A stretch of 64,000 bases of DNA from Neodiprion pinetum. Taxonomy: Eukaryota; Arthropoda; Insecta; Hymenoptera; Diprionidae. Within the stretch, counting starts at the first letter, position 1, and every line of letters starts with the position of its first letter. The translations under genes were made by a program, and so were the position numbers. Positions 10,298 to 20,714 of this stretch are shown in pieces. Location of the stretch: the NCBI RefSeq assembly GCF_021155775.2, contig NC_060238.1, positions 13,213,042-13,277,041 of the forward strand, given 5' to 3'. The notes beneath the pieces were generated by a model. The model made no database searches. It saw nothing but the letters and a program-made list of their open reading frames with translations, and was not told where the DNA came from.

Positions 10298-11087
10298 TGT
10301 TTTGTCGGAAATTGATCACCAGGATTAATTCCCGTGCTTCCCTTTCATCTTGAAATTAATACTTATAACAATTATTGATATGGGCAAGGTTAGGTATTTC
10401 AAATAAATCCACTCGGTTTGGGGGTCAATCAAATAATGGTTTATTGCCCCAGAGGAGGAAAACCTCAGCAGGAACTGAGTAAAAACCTCCTCGGAAATGT
10501 GTACAATGTATGTGTATGAATGTTGGATTTATGAGTGCATGTGTGCACTGGATGTATCTAGAGAGAAAATTGTGACGCTTCGAGTGAAGACACAATAGGG
10601 GTGAGCTCAACCGCCTTACAAGATGCTAGCGTGGAAGCTAGTTACACGATAATTATCAAGGCGATAATCAATTCCCCAGTGGGAATACAAGAGAGAGATG
10701 GAACGGCCGAGCGGCGCTATTTCAGTGGCCGAGAGGCGCTATGTCATGGAGTGACTACGAGTGTCGACCCTCTTATGCCGCAGTGGCGTTGTCTCAGTTA
10801 TGTATCAACACAACCGTCGTCACAAATACTACTTAGCGTCAGTTCAAATCAGAGATTCGAATTATAGGCTCACCAAGTTGGAGAGGAGCCAGAGTGTTGT
10901 CTGGCTCACGCGTATCAAGCAACTGCTTGTGCCAGCACATGTTGACCCGGCGTTTCTCCGACTTACCGTACTGCGCATGTCAGGTAGCCATTGTTTTCGA
11001 GTTCTGCACAGATTTGAAGGTGTGTGTCACACGTAATCACATGAGTGTATCCCAATACAAGTAACTCTGCCGTGTATGCACGATACA
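10298..11087 (-). repeat. BEL/Pao 5' LTR, complete (790 bp)
   Basis: Begins TG and ends CA on either strand. Its plus-strand right end (GCACGATACA) matches the truncated LTR at 4737. It is followed internally by the primer-binding site. The right flank (TACCAAATGG) cannot be tested for target duplication because the other LTR is truncated. Confidence 0.85.
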
Positions 11088-11305
11088 TACCAAATGGTTC
11101 GATCTATTTAGTGCACCTGTAAAAATTTTCTCATTTTGTGTGAGTGGTCACCGATCTGTAAATTTTCTTTCAAAATTTTGAAAAAATACAAAGTCGCTCC
11201 TCTCTTTGATAAAATAAGCTATCAGTTGCCCTAGTTTCGTTGCGATCGCTTCAGTGATGTAGGAGTTTTGGCTCTCCGCGTCTTCGAGGTGTACAGCATA
11301 TATGC
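11088..11305. other. Unassigned AT-rich stretch
   Basis: Nothing recognised: no gene, and no copy elsewhere in the window that I can see. Confidence 0.3.
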
Positions 11306-12065
11306 CCAAGAGTCAGAGAGGAAAGTTACTCGTCAGTTACATGGGTGAACCATACTACTTTTCAATTTTTGTACTGATTCATAGATTCTATGCCTTGTCA
11401 TAAGTAACAGAGTGCGAAATAAGTTTTCCACCAGTAATCACCGCTCTGTCCAAGAGTGAGAAACGAAAGTTTCGTCAGGTGTGTGGGGAACGTTTCTCCT
11501 ACGAAAAAGTTGATATTTTTAGGAAAATAAAACTCGGGGGGGGGGGGGGGGGGGGGCAGTCTTATGGAGAACAAGGTTTATTATCGACCGAACGCTTCTC
11601 AAGACTGGATACGAATGAATACAATTCACAAAGTCCGAGTAAACAGAAGATGCGCTGGCGGGGAGAAGGGATAAGCCTATCTGCCTAAGGTGTCACACGC
11701 TCCGCGTGTGTGGATGTCATAACAATATTTTACTAATGAAATCAAAGTTTGGTTTTTCGTTAACTTGGCATTCGTCGAATGAAGAATTGACGTACATTCA
11801 TGTACGTTAATAATTTCCATAATCGGATCATGGTTTTATACAATCGTTTGCATACATTGCGATGCTGATGAGCATTGTTGTGGAAGAATCACGAATTTTC
11901 ACAATGCATCGGGCGTCTTCTATGCAGGTTTCTTCTATTGAACCTGGTTAGAAGATGCGCGCTGCCCCACCTCGCGGTGTGTGGAGGTACCTTGGAACTG
12001 TGCTCTGCATTACCTCGTTGGAAGGGGGCTGCATGGGAGTTTTCACGCAAATTTGAAAGCACCTT
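11306..12065 (+). repeat. Dispersed repeat, inverted relative to the copy at 23143-23665, with an insertion
   Basis: The sequence is the imperfect reverse complement of 23143-23665, for example the CGTTTCTCCTACGAAAAA stretch and the CTATGCCTTGTCATAAGT stretch. Relative to that copy, about 11519-11727 is an insertion carrying a 22-G run (11536-11557), an AATAAA-like signal on the minus strand and TGTCACACGC at its end, flanked by near-identical (g/a)ATATTTT sequences. It looks like an LTR or other small insertion. No gene. Confidence 0.6.
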
Positions 12066-13300
12066 AAGGAATAGTAAAGAGCTCTGAATCGTCGTTCCCT
12101 ATCCTTCTGCCGCTCCTACTTTGTGAGATTTAAAGACTGGACCCGTCGTGTGCTGTGCCACTTCTCGGCCGTGCACCAGCTGGCGCGTGAGTGCATACGA
12201 GGAAGAGAGGGAGAGTGTGCGTGTGTGTGTGCACCCGTGCCTTTGATGCCGAGTGCTGGCTCGTATTTTGCGGAGTAACAGCTATTAATAACAGCATTGC
12301 TTGAATTTGCCTTTGTTACGTTAGTTATCGCTTGTTTTGAATCTGTTATTTGTTATCAACTGCCACATTGTTTTACTATAATTCATTCGGGATTGTATCG
12401 ACGCATGCCAGCACCAATGAATTCGTTTGCCGTTGTCATTATTTAATTTGTTCTGCCCTCTGCCTTGTGCTATGGTTTTGATTTAATAAATACGCTGGTT
12501 AGACATCCAAAATCTGTTGATTCGTTTAATACTATTTCATCTCCATGCTTACGTTCTCCTCATCGACCACCAACCAGTCACATTCAGTCATCGAGTTTCA
12601 TCACAGTGTAGTATTGCTGCTTGCTATTCTTAAGAGTTGCCGTGCGAGTCGGTAAATTGGTAGCTTAGTCGAGTTCTCAGGTGTTTGCGAAAGCATCAGC
12701 TCTTTTTTGGCTCTCTGCCTGGCGCCCAACTTCTGTCTCGCCGTCGCGTCACCGAGCAGCCACCATCTTGATTTCCGTGTTGGAGAACGCCACTCTTGTA
12801 AACATGCCTCTGGGCTTATCCCACTTTCCCCCGGGTGAGGTGAAAAGCTCGTTCAATATATATATATATATATGTCGGAGAATGGCCAGATAACACTTGC
12901 GAACTTTGTGTTTTGCGTGTGGGACGCATGATAAACCACCTTTTTATTCTTTTACAAGATAAAAACGGAACTTAACTTATTGAACAAAGCTTTTTAAAAT
13001 TCAACGTTTATAACAAGATCCAAAATGCTCAATGTTTATTCTGTTATTGATCTTTGCCGTAGTTTCTCTGGAGACCGAATAGAAGAAAGCAGTGATAATC
13101 CTCCTCGTTATTCATTTCATTATCCTTGACATATATATATTGCAACGGTTACGTTTTATCACGGGCCACAGCCTATGTGATGAAACCGTTATTGTGTGTT
13201 CTTCATCGATTTCTGATTGAAATAATAGATTTATAAGGAACCCCCTCTGATGGGTAAAAGCTGGATCAGCTTATCAGAACCAAAAAAAAACCCTGGGTAG
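12066..13300 (+). other. Non-coding; probable degenerate LTR followed by a primer-binding motif
   Basis: AT-rich sequence with an AATAAA signal at about 12485 precedes TGGCGCCCAAC (12720-12730), the motif that also ends the LTR-like block at 24432-26425. I infer an LTR 3' end plus primer-binding site of a Gypsy-class element, but no partner LTR is visible. A short TA microsatellite lies at 12857-12872. No gene is seen. Confidence 0.4.
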
Positions 13301-13301
13301 T

Positions 13302-13790
13302 TGAACTATACGGATTTAGGTATTACCAAAGCCGCCTGGATACATGAACAGGCACCTCCGCCCGTTGCTTCCTTCAGTAAGACAAGGGCTTGTAGACCGT
13401 TGCTTCAAACTAGAGACAAGTGAGAGAGGCGTATGTCACCTAGTCGGAGATACGGGTTTTCCGGTACTCCCTTCTAATCGCGAACTCGGAGTAAACAGAG
13501 CCGCCTGCCTATATTTTGTTATGAGTTATTGACTCAAAACACCGTATGATCGAACTGCACGGACTTAGGTATCACCAAAGTCGCCTTGAATTTGTGAACA
13601 GGCACCTCCGCCCGTTGCTCCCTTCAGTAAGACAAGGGCTTGGAAGCCGTTGCTTCCAACCGAAGACAAGTGAGAGAGACGTATGTCACCTAGTCGAAGA
13701 TACGGGTTTCCCAGTACTCCCTTTTAATCGCGAACTCGGAGTAGAGTCGCCTGCCTATATTTTGTTATGAGTTATTGACCCAAAACACCC
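13302..13790 (+). repeat. Two-unit tandem repeat, period about 250 bp
   Basis: Two copies of a unit containing GAACAGGCACCTCCGCCCG, CTTCAGTAAGACAAGGGCTT and TGTTATGAGTTATTGA (first copy 13346/13521, second 13596/13767). The copies differ at scattered positions and by a short deletion near the end of the unit. Open frames in each copy are not maintained in length, so they are unlikely to be coding. Confidence 0.8.
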
Positions 13791-14895
13791 CCCAACCTTT
13801 TAGACCAGGGAATACCTTGACTGGCTGTTGGTTTATTCCCCTCCTCTTTTCAAGGTAAAGCTATGTGTTCAAGAAATGTGTTGACAGCAAGACAGACGAG
13901 TGCATGTTTAAATGGAACATATGTTTCAATAACTATTAATTCAAGTACAATGGTCTTTGTCAGTAGACAATGATGTGGTTTTACAAAATATAACCGTAGA
14001 GAACAAAAGAAATAAAAATAAAATTAAAGAAATCATAAAACTATCAGAATTCGTCGGTTCTGCTCCTAAATTTCCCTACAGCTCAACGTTAAATACGCGG
14101 CTCTACTCAATATTTCCTCTAGACGTCCCAGGCTATCGTGAACTCAAATTTCTATACTCTTTTCAAATTTTGGACTAAGCTCTTTGCTTGAATTTCCTCC
14201 CTAAATATCGTGAAGCTAAATTCGATAACGCTCTCTCGACGAGAAACGCCTCGTACAATAATGACTCAGCTCGGCGCTATGCCGGACAACTGGTCTAATA
14301 ACTTTGACTATCCGTCTACTTTGTAACGCAGTTCGGCGCTTTCCGGACAACTGGTAACCGCTCTTCGTGGTCCTACAGTTTTATACTCTCCCGAAGCTGT
14401 TGTTGGATTATCCTATCGACGTCATTTCCCTATTTGTGTGTTCTGTTGTGGGTCATCGTACTGGTATTCGTTTGTCAGCGTCCGTCGTCTTTGTTTATTA
14501 TTTTGGACGTTAGCAGGTCACGGTCGATGTCAATGGTCGTCCCGATCAGCTGTCTGTGTCAGTTATTGTCATGATTCGTGTATGTCACGGGCACTGTTGG
14601 TGTTGATGCGGTTTTGAACAACTGTCCGTTACAATATATATAAAATGAATTATTTTCTAAATTGGAGGTGTTGCACTTTGAGAAAAAACTTAATTTTTCC
14701 GTATCGTAACACGTAGACATAGAAACTATGTGAACGACTTGTTGAATATTTTCTTTTACGAAAGGTTGAGATAGGAAATGTAAAGAAATCATAAGTGCTA
14801 GTTTGAATGTACACTACAAGATTCAAAATTCGAAAACGATCGGTATCAATGAGCGTGTTCAGTTAGACTGGAAAGACCCACATGTTTGTTAGTAG
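13791..14895. other. Non-coding stretch, nothing recognised except a small local duplication
   Basis: A short direct duplication around CGGACAACTGGT recurs near 14282-14296 and 14343-14353. No gene or element end is recognised. Confidence 0.3.
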
Positions 14896-16018
14896 TATAG
14901 CAAGGCCGGTTCTGGATACAAACACCTTTTTCACCGGAAAGCTCCCCTAGAGGCAAACCCTTGAAGGTTACCCCCACCCCTCGTAAGATAAAATATGCTG
15001 TGTCGATCGATCGTCAGTAAAAAAATCTCCCCAGTGACCATGATCGCCGGTAACAAATCCCCCAAACGACCATGATCGTTGGTGAAAAAATCTTAAAAAT
15101 TGCCGTAGTTTTTATCCGTCATGCGTTCTTCATTAATAAGAAGTGCTTGAAATTAGCTACGTGTTACCGTAGCTCTTACCCTCACCAGATGAATAGCGCT
15201 CTCAGTCACCATGCGCATCGACCATGAATCCTCAGGGTTTTGAGCACACCCCGTGAATCCTCGGACGAACGACCGAGAATCTTCGCACGTGTCGGGTTGA
15301 GGTTCCAGAAGGTTCGAGAAGATTCTCCGACGATCAAGAGGTTTCGAGGGGGAGGTACGACGTTGGGAGGCTCATGCAACGACCCTGATTGAATTAAGGC
15401 CGACAAACAATTCTCGGAATCGTCCGGCGTATTTCAACTTGCCGTTGAGCGATCTGTGATCAAAAATTCTACGTAAAACTGTAATTTTATGTTTTCTTCA
15501 ATAAACTACTTTTCATCATCAATATCAGGCGTTAATTGAACCTCTGTCCTACTAGTTGAGAGTTCATTTCAGAAATTGCCAGAATTCAACGGCGCTCCAA
15601 AATCCTTTGACCACAGGCCGCTCAACGTCAAGTCGAAACTAGTCCGACGATACCGAGAATTGTTTGTCGACCTTAAATCCTTTCTAGGCCACAGCGGGTC
15701 TTTCTAACGCTTACAGAACCTTTCAGAATTCATAATTGCCGCAAAATCCTTTGACCGCGGGCCGCTCAACGTCAAGTTGAAATTCGTCGGGCAATTCCGA
15801 AACACTTCTTATCGACGAAGAACTAACGAGAGATAAAAACTACGGCAATTCCGGGGATTTTTTATCAACGATCATGGTCATTTGGGGGATTATTTTCACC
15901 GACAATTGATCGGCCGAGCACATTTTATTTTATGAGGGGAGAGGGGTAACCTTCAAGGGTTTGCGTATGGGGGAGCTTGCCCATAAAAAAAGTGTTTGCC
16001 AGAACTGGCTTTGCCATA
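14896..16018. mobile_element. Large foldback element, copy A (about 1.1 kb)
   Basis: Imperfect terminal inverted repeats of some 300 bp: the left arm starts TATAGCAAGGCCGGTTCTGG and the right arm ends CCAGAACTGGCTTTGCCATA. Inside, a second nested inverted pair occurs (GACAAACAATTCTCGG against CCGAGAATTGTTTGTC). A truncated copy lies at 19743-20400 and a short fragment of its end at about 49745-49790. No coding capacity; no certain target duplication. Confidence 0.75.
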
Positions 16019-16788
16019 CTTCTCTTGTTGCTTTTCTCGGCATCATTCTGTCGTCCCTGTTACCTCGGGTATTCATAAAAAATTTGTATCATTTGTAAAT
16101 TGACACTCAATTAGGATTTTGTCGTACCATTTGATGCTGAATTTAACACAGTTTAATGATGATTGTGTTTTCCGTTATCATCTTCCTCGAAGTGTTTCAG
16201 TTTGACACTTGTTCAAATGTTCCTTGGCATTGAGCAACAAAACATTTCTAAATACCTCTTAAATTCTTCAGGGGTTTAGGGCATTTAGTGTTGAATTCAT
16301 GGTTTTAATCTCTCATTACTTACGATATAGTCGACATAACGGGTCCACGTAAATGACCTCTGAAATTTGTTTTCTGGTGTTATTCGCGTGTTTAATCCTT
16401 TGTCCAGTATAAGTGATGAGCATTGCAAAAAAATCGTTTTAGAACAGGCTACACATATGTATAGTTCGCAAAAAATATGATGAAAGTAAATCGTTCAAAA
16501 TCTCGGGACTGCACAGGAACCATTGAATTGAAAGTTTGTCATCGAATTTCATGAAATCAGGGCAATCCGACTCACCCCTTTCGGAAAATCCGTCATCACT
16601 ATACGTGGGATTAGAAACGAGCCAAAACAATCTATACGTATGTACCAGAATTTTTGAGGTTTGCTAATTTCAAAATCGGTCTTTCGTTACTGCGTAATTC
16701 TTTTTCATGCGCTTGAAGCAATTTCTTGCGGATGATCCCTGAGTCGATTTTAGTAACGATTCACCCTGTGAATGATGATAAATTCCAG
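16019..16788. other. Non-coding, probable intron upstream of the host exon candidate
   Basis: AT-rich, no repeats or genes recognised. It ends with the AG of a plausible splice acceptor at 16787-16788. Confidence 0.35.
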
Positions 16789-17094
16789 ATTTCGAGCTGA
16801 CAGAAGACCTCAACGCTGATGAGGAGGAAGAAAGACGGCGTCACTCCAAGCGTAGCGGTGGTACTATCCGGCGAAAGTCTCGCGTCGCGAGGCAAAGGTC
16901 TTACGACGATGAGGTAAAGTCGGGGGGCGTTTCCGGTTCCAGTCAGCCCGTTCATACCGATGCGGGACTTAATCTGCCAGTTCAACTGCCCAGGAGGGCC
17001 TCCGCCTATGACGTCTACGCAACTCCGGGGGCCAGTGGACTCAACGCCATGGCCATCGCTGCTGCCCAGCAAAGAGCATCAATGTTTGCCCAAG
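16789..17094 (+). CDS. Candidate internal exon of a host gene (102 codons, symmetric phase 1)
   Basis: A 306-nt block bounded by AAATTCCAG and G|GTATGCC is open in one frame, clearly more GC-rich than its AT-rich surroundings, and starts and ends in phase 1, so it could be skipped or included without changing frame. The peptide begins FELTEDLNADEEEERRR, has basic stretches with three RRxS sequences (RRHS, RRKS, RRAS; consensus protein kinase A sites) and ends with an Ala-rich LNAMAIAAAQQRASMFAQ. I do not recognise the protein; it looks like a disordered, phosphoregulated region. The frame ends at a TGA (17124-17126) if the donor is ignored. No neighbouring exon is found within the window with confidence, so introns must be large. 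Confidence 0.55.
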
Positions 17095-18419
17095 GTATGC
17101 CATGGCCAAGATATTTTGTTGAATGAAATACATATTGGTTCAACAATTCATTTGAAATGAGACAGAACTGGCTGCACACATAGAAAAAAATTCAGAGAAA
17201 TTCTTATAGAAATGTTACTCATCCGTATATGAACTCTCGATTTTGATCTAGTCAATACAATCAAATAATGCCTTGTTTTATGCCAATATGAAAATAATAA
17301 AGCGGACTTGGCTGGATACAACTACGTGGTTTCATTAAGTTAATTCAATGTGTAAAATGGATAAGGTGTAGTCAGTGAACCAAATTTCGTAGCCGTGACG
17401 AAGAATTGATATTATCTTCCCAGGAACATTTTTCACATATTTGTAGCACTGTGACATACTGTAAAGACACCAGTACATTTCAACTGTCATGTAAATTCTA
17501 TTCAACACAGGCGTCTCGCTGATTCAAAGTTGCAATGTTTCCATTACATCATGAAATTACACAACAAGCACAAATCCATGTATATCGTATGTCTTTTAAT
17601 ACTCTTTCCGTGCATTTCACAAATTTCATGTAACTGTAACATACGCAGATATCACGGTGTCTCGTAATTGTTCATACGACTCGAAATATTTCAGAAATAA
17701 TCCAGAAATGTTACACTTAAAAAATGTTATATTTTATTGCAACATTTCAAAATATGTCTATGACCGCAATATAATTATAGTTATATAACTTGTAATATAA
17801 CTGCCCGGTCCGCAATCGCCAAGCAAATTTGCGGAAATAGCCAGGGATACAAGACGGACCTTGTAGTTGAAGAGCTCTTGGTAAACAACTGCGAGAGTTT
17901 TGTAATGACATATAATTCAATATGAAGTAGATTAATTACGGGTGTTCATGAGTCAGCACTCACTCGTAAGGTCAGATAGAGCGACACCTGACGGTGGCTC
18001 ACTTTCAAGTATGTTAGATCATCACATACACTGAAAGTGTTTTTTAATAGTTGAAAGTTGGCGCTAAACTTGTTTATAATACGACCAAATGTGAGTAAGT
18101 GGTCAGACCACGTAGCTGCGGCACGCGGCGAGTCAACACGTTGCATAAGTAGTCGCGATAACTAGATCGGTACGAAGGTTTTGTACTGGCGAAGAATTTG
18201 TTCGTTACTTAATTATCACGTATAATTAAAGAGAAAAACAGTCGGACCTGAATTTAATGTAACAGATACAGTCAGGCAGTCGCTAGAAGGGCGGATTTCA
18301 AGCGCGCGGCTACTCGAAGCGCGTAGGGATAGGTGTATTAATAATTGAATTTCTTTGTTTATGAAATAAAATTATTTGAATTAAAAAAACATTGTATTTA
18401 TCGCAATTTGTCGATGATA
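17095..18419. other. Non-coding, probable intron or intergenic sequence
   Basis: AT-rich with no recognised repeat or gene. Confidence 0.35.
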
Positions 18420-18541
18420 TCACGTCAATTTAAAAATTTCAAATGAATCGGTATCGCATTCTTCATCAAATTGATCATCTATGTCCGAATACGCTTCATC
18501 GACTTCGTCCTGTTGCTCAGACTCGTTGTCGGACTCACAAT
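18420..18541 (-). CDS. Candidate terminal exon with acidic C-terminus
   Basis: On the minus strand a T-rich acceptor (TTTTTTTATAG) precedes an open stretch of 39 codons ending at TGA (18422-18420). The peptide is strongly acidic: ESDNESEQQDEVDEAYSDID and further Asp/Glu before ending FEIFKLT. Such tails occur in nuclear and chaperone-type proteins, but also in transposases. Upstream sequence on this strand has frequent stops, consistent with an intron. There is no homologue I can name, and chance cannot be excluded at this length. Confidence 0.35.
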
Positions 18542-18860
18542 CTATAAAAAAATAATTCAGTTTTGTGAACAAAATATTTGCAAATAACACTTAAAACAAA
18601 ACTTGTTTGAATTAACAAAATAATTTAAACAAGTACAAATTCACAATTTAATCCTCGCAGTTATAAAGCTTTCCTTTCGAACAGTTGTTCAAGCATAGTT
18701 TTTGGGCAGATTTCAAAGAAAGAAAATGCGTCCTTTTAAACAGATGTATTCGTTTTATTTCTACCATTAGTCTAAATCAAAATATAAATGTAAATTCTAA
18801 TTATTATAGTTGAATAACATGAATAGAACCTATTTAATTATTGTTTGTATTTTTTGAATA
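18542..18860. other. AT-rich non-coding stretch
   Basis: Nothing recognised; it would be intron if the acidic exon candidate is real. Confidence 0.3.
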
Positions 18861-18862
18861 TA

Positions 18863-19476
18863 CAGGGTGTCCCTAAATTGCCTCCCACGGACTAGCCAGC
18901 ATGATACCTCGTTAAAATCCAACCGTGAATTTCTTTTCCGGAAGCTCGTCCGACGCATAGTTTTTGAATTATAAGCGATAGCGCTAGGCCAATCAGAGTG
19001 CACCATTTCATCTAGATTTGCCGCCACGGAAATTGCTGTTTTGTTCGGCTGGGTGAATTATTATTATTCGTTTACGAATTGAATATCGGCACCTCCCCTC
19101 TCTCCCTGTTGTACCCCTTCTCGGGCGCTGACCTCGGTATTGTTGCCGCGGACACGCTGCCGGCCGCACATTCATGGGCGCACACTTGTGTGAGTAAACA
19201 GAAGCGCATCCTCAAGCATAAGGGGTACAGCAGCGAGAGAGGGGAGGTGCCGATATTTAATTCGTAAACGAATAATAATAATTTACCGAGTCGGAAAAAA
19301 CAGCAATTTCCGTGGCGGCAAATCTAGATGAAATGGTGCACTCTGATTGGCCTAGCGCTATCGTTTATAATTCAAAAACTATGCGTCGGACGAGCTTCAG
19401 AAAAAGAAATTCTCGGTTGGATTTTAACGAGGTATCATGCTGGCTAGTCCGTGGGAGGCAATTTAGGGACACCCTG
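18863..19476. mobile_element. Mariner-type MITE, 614 bp, TA flanks
   Basis: Terminal inverted repeats begin CAGGGTGTCCCTAAATTGCC and extend for about 230 bp with few mismatches; TA flanks both ends (18861-18862, 19477-19478). The central loop is GC-richer (about 19095-19245). No transposase is encoded. The arms could form a very long hairpin RNA. Confidence 0.85.
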
Positions 19477-19656
19477 TATAAATTTATTTAATTAAACAAG
19501 GAATTCGATTGAAAATGTATTCCTACGCGCTCTGAACAATTGCACGCGCTCCGAGCAGCCGCGCGCGCTCGATCTCCGCACTTCCAGCGACTGCTCATTG
19601 CACCTGTTACTTTAAATTTAAGTCAGATCGTTTTTTTTTTTTAATTATACTTTAAC

Positions 19657-19742
19657 AAAAGATGAAACCACTTGTTTTCCCCCCTTCATGACGATCTAGT
19701 AGTCATCATAGATAAAGAACATACAAGAGCTCTTATATGTTA
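19657..19742 (+). repeat. Fragment related to the 5' end of the Gypsy LTR at 34676
   Basis: About 85 bp align with the start of the Gypsy LTR: GATCTAGTAGTCATCATAGA is shared exactly, with diverged flanking sequence on both sides. It is an old or related-family LTR remnant. Confidence 0.6.
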
Positions 19743-20400
19743 GTTGTATAGCAAAGGGGATACTGGATACAAACACCTTCCTTACCAGCAGAGCTCTACC
19801 CAGACACAAATCCTTGAAGGTTACCCTCACCCTCGTCGATAAAATGCTCTCTGCCAATCGGTTGTCGGAGAGAAATCTCCCAATGACCATAATCATCGGT
19901 AAAAAATCTCCCAAATGACCGTGATCGCTGGTAAAAAATCCCCGAAATTGCCGTAGTTATTATCCCTCGTGCGTTCTTCGGCGTTTAGAAGTGTCTGAAA
20001 TTAGCTATCAATCACCTTGGGTCTTACTCTTACCAGATGAATAGCGCTCTCGGTCATCATGCTCATCTAGCGGGATCGAGTAACTGCATTACCGAGCGCA
20101 GCCCGTAAACCCTCGGGCGTTCAAGCGCACCCTTCCATGAATCCTTGAATGTTCGACCGAGGATCTGCGCACGTGGCAGGTTGAGCTTCCAGAAGGTTCG
20201 AGAAGATTCTCCGACGGTCGAGAGGTTTCGAAAGGGAAGGTACGACGTTGAGAGGCTCATGCAACTACCCTGAACGAATTTAGGCCGACAAACAATTCTT
20301 GGAATCGTCCGACGTGAACAATACCCGGAATCGGCCGATAAGTTTCGACTTGACGTTAAGCGGCCCGCGGTCGAATAATTCCGGCCCGACAGTTGACACT
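19743..20400. mobile_element. Large foldback element, copy B (left part only)
   Basis: Collinear with 14896-15480 of copy A, sharing ACTGGATACAAACACC, CCTTGAAGGTTACC and GAAGGTTCGAGAAGATTCTC. The matching right arm is absent: the element stops near 20400, upstream of the Polinton polymerase fragment. Confidence 0.65.
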
Positions 20401-20714
20401 TGTCAGTTACGTTTGCGAATGACCTTTGTCTGACTCTGTTCTACTGCACCAATACGTAGGTCTAGAATTCGTGAACCTGATACTAGTGAGCAAAGTAAAA
20501 CATCCCCATCTACTAATACTACTATACTTCCATGTATCTGTCTGGCGATTAGTTCGCTACCACACTCTCGTACATAAAGCGTGTGAGACTTCTTCGCCAC
20601 ATTCCTTCCTTACTATCTCACACGCGCTTGCAGGTCCGTTCAAGAAATATCTTGAAATTTTCGTCAAAGAATATTGCATACGGTTGTTCGCGAATGTTCG
20701 ATAATGCGTGAGTC
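20401..20714. other. Unassigned sequence upstream of the polymerase fragment
   Basis: No gene recognised. It may contain Polinton 5' sequence, but nothing confirms this. Confidence 0.3.

Larger units (their letters stand above)
4444..11087 (-). mobile_element. BEL/Pao LTR retrotransposon, minus strand, defective and truncated at its 3' LTR
   Basis: The order on the minus strand is 5' LTR (11087-10298), primer-binding site, leader, gag, protease, reverse transcriptase/RNase H, integrase, polypurine tract and truncated 3' LTR (4737-4444). The 294 bp shared by the two LTRs differ at one position (4727 versus 11077) and have no indel. The coding frame nevertheless has in-frame stops at 9598-9600, 8674-8676, 6293-6295 and 5417-5419, and a 1-nt frameshift near 8165-8180. 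The copy therefore probably inserted recently using proteins from other copies. Confidence 0.9.

Noticed and set aside
13302..13790. Possible CRISPR-like or RNA-gene cluster in the two-unit tandem repeat
   Set aside because: Only two long units and eukaryotic context; no RNA structure that I can support.
16761..17072. 103-codon minus-strand frame
   Set aside because: Antisense shadow of the plus-strand exon candidate, which has splice sites and coding-like composition.
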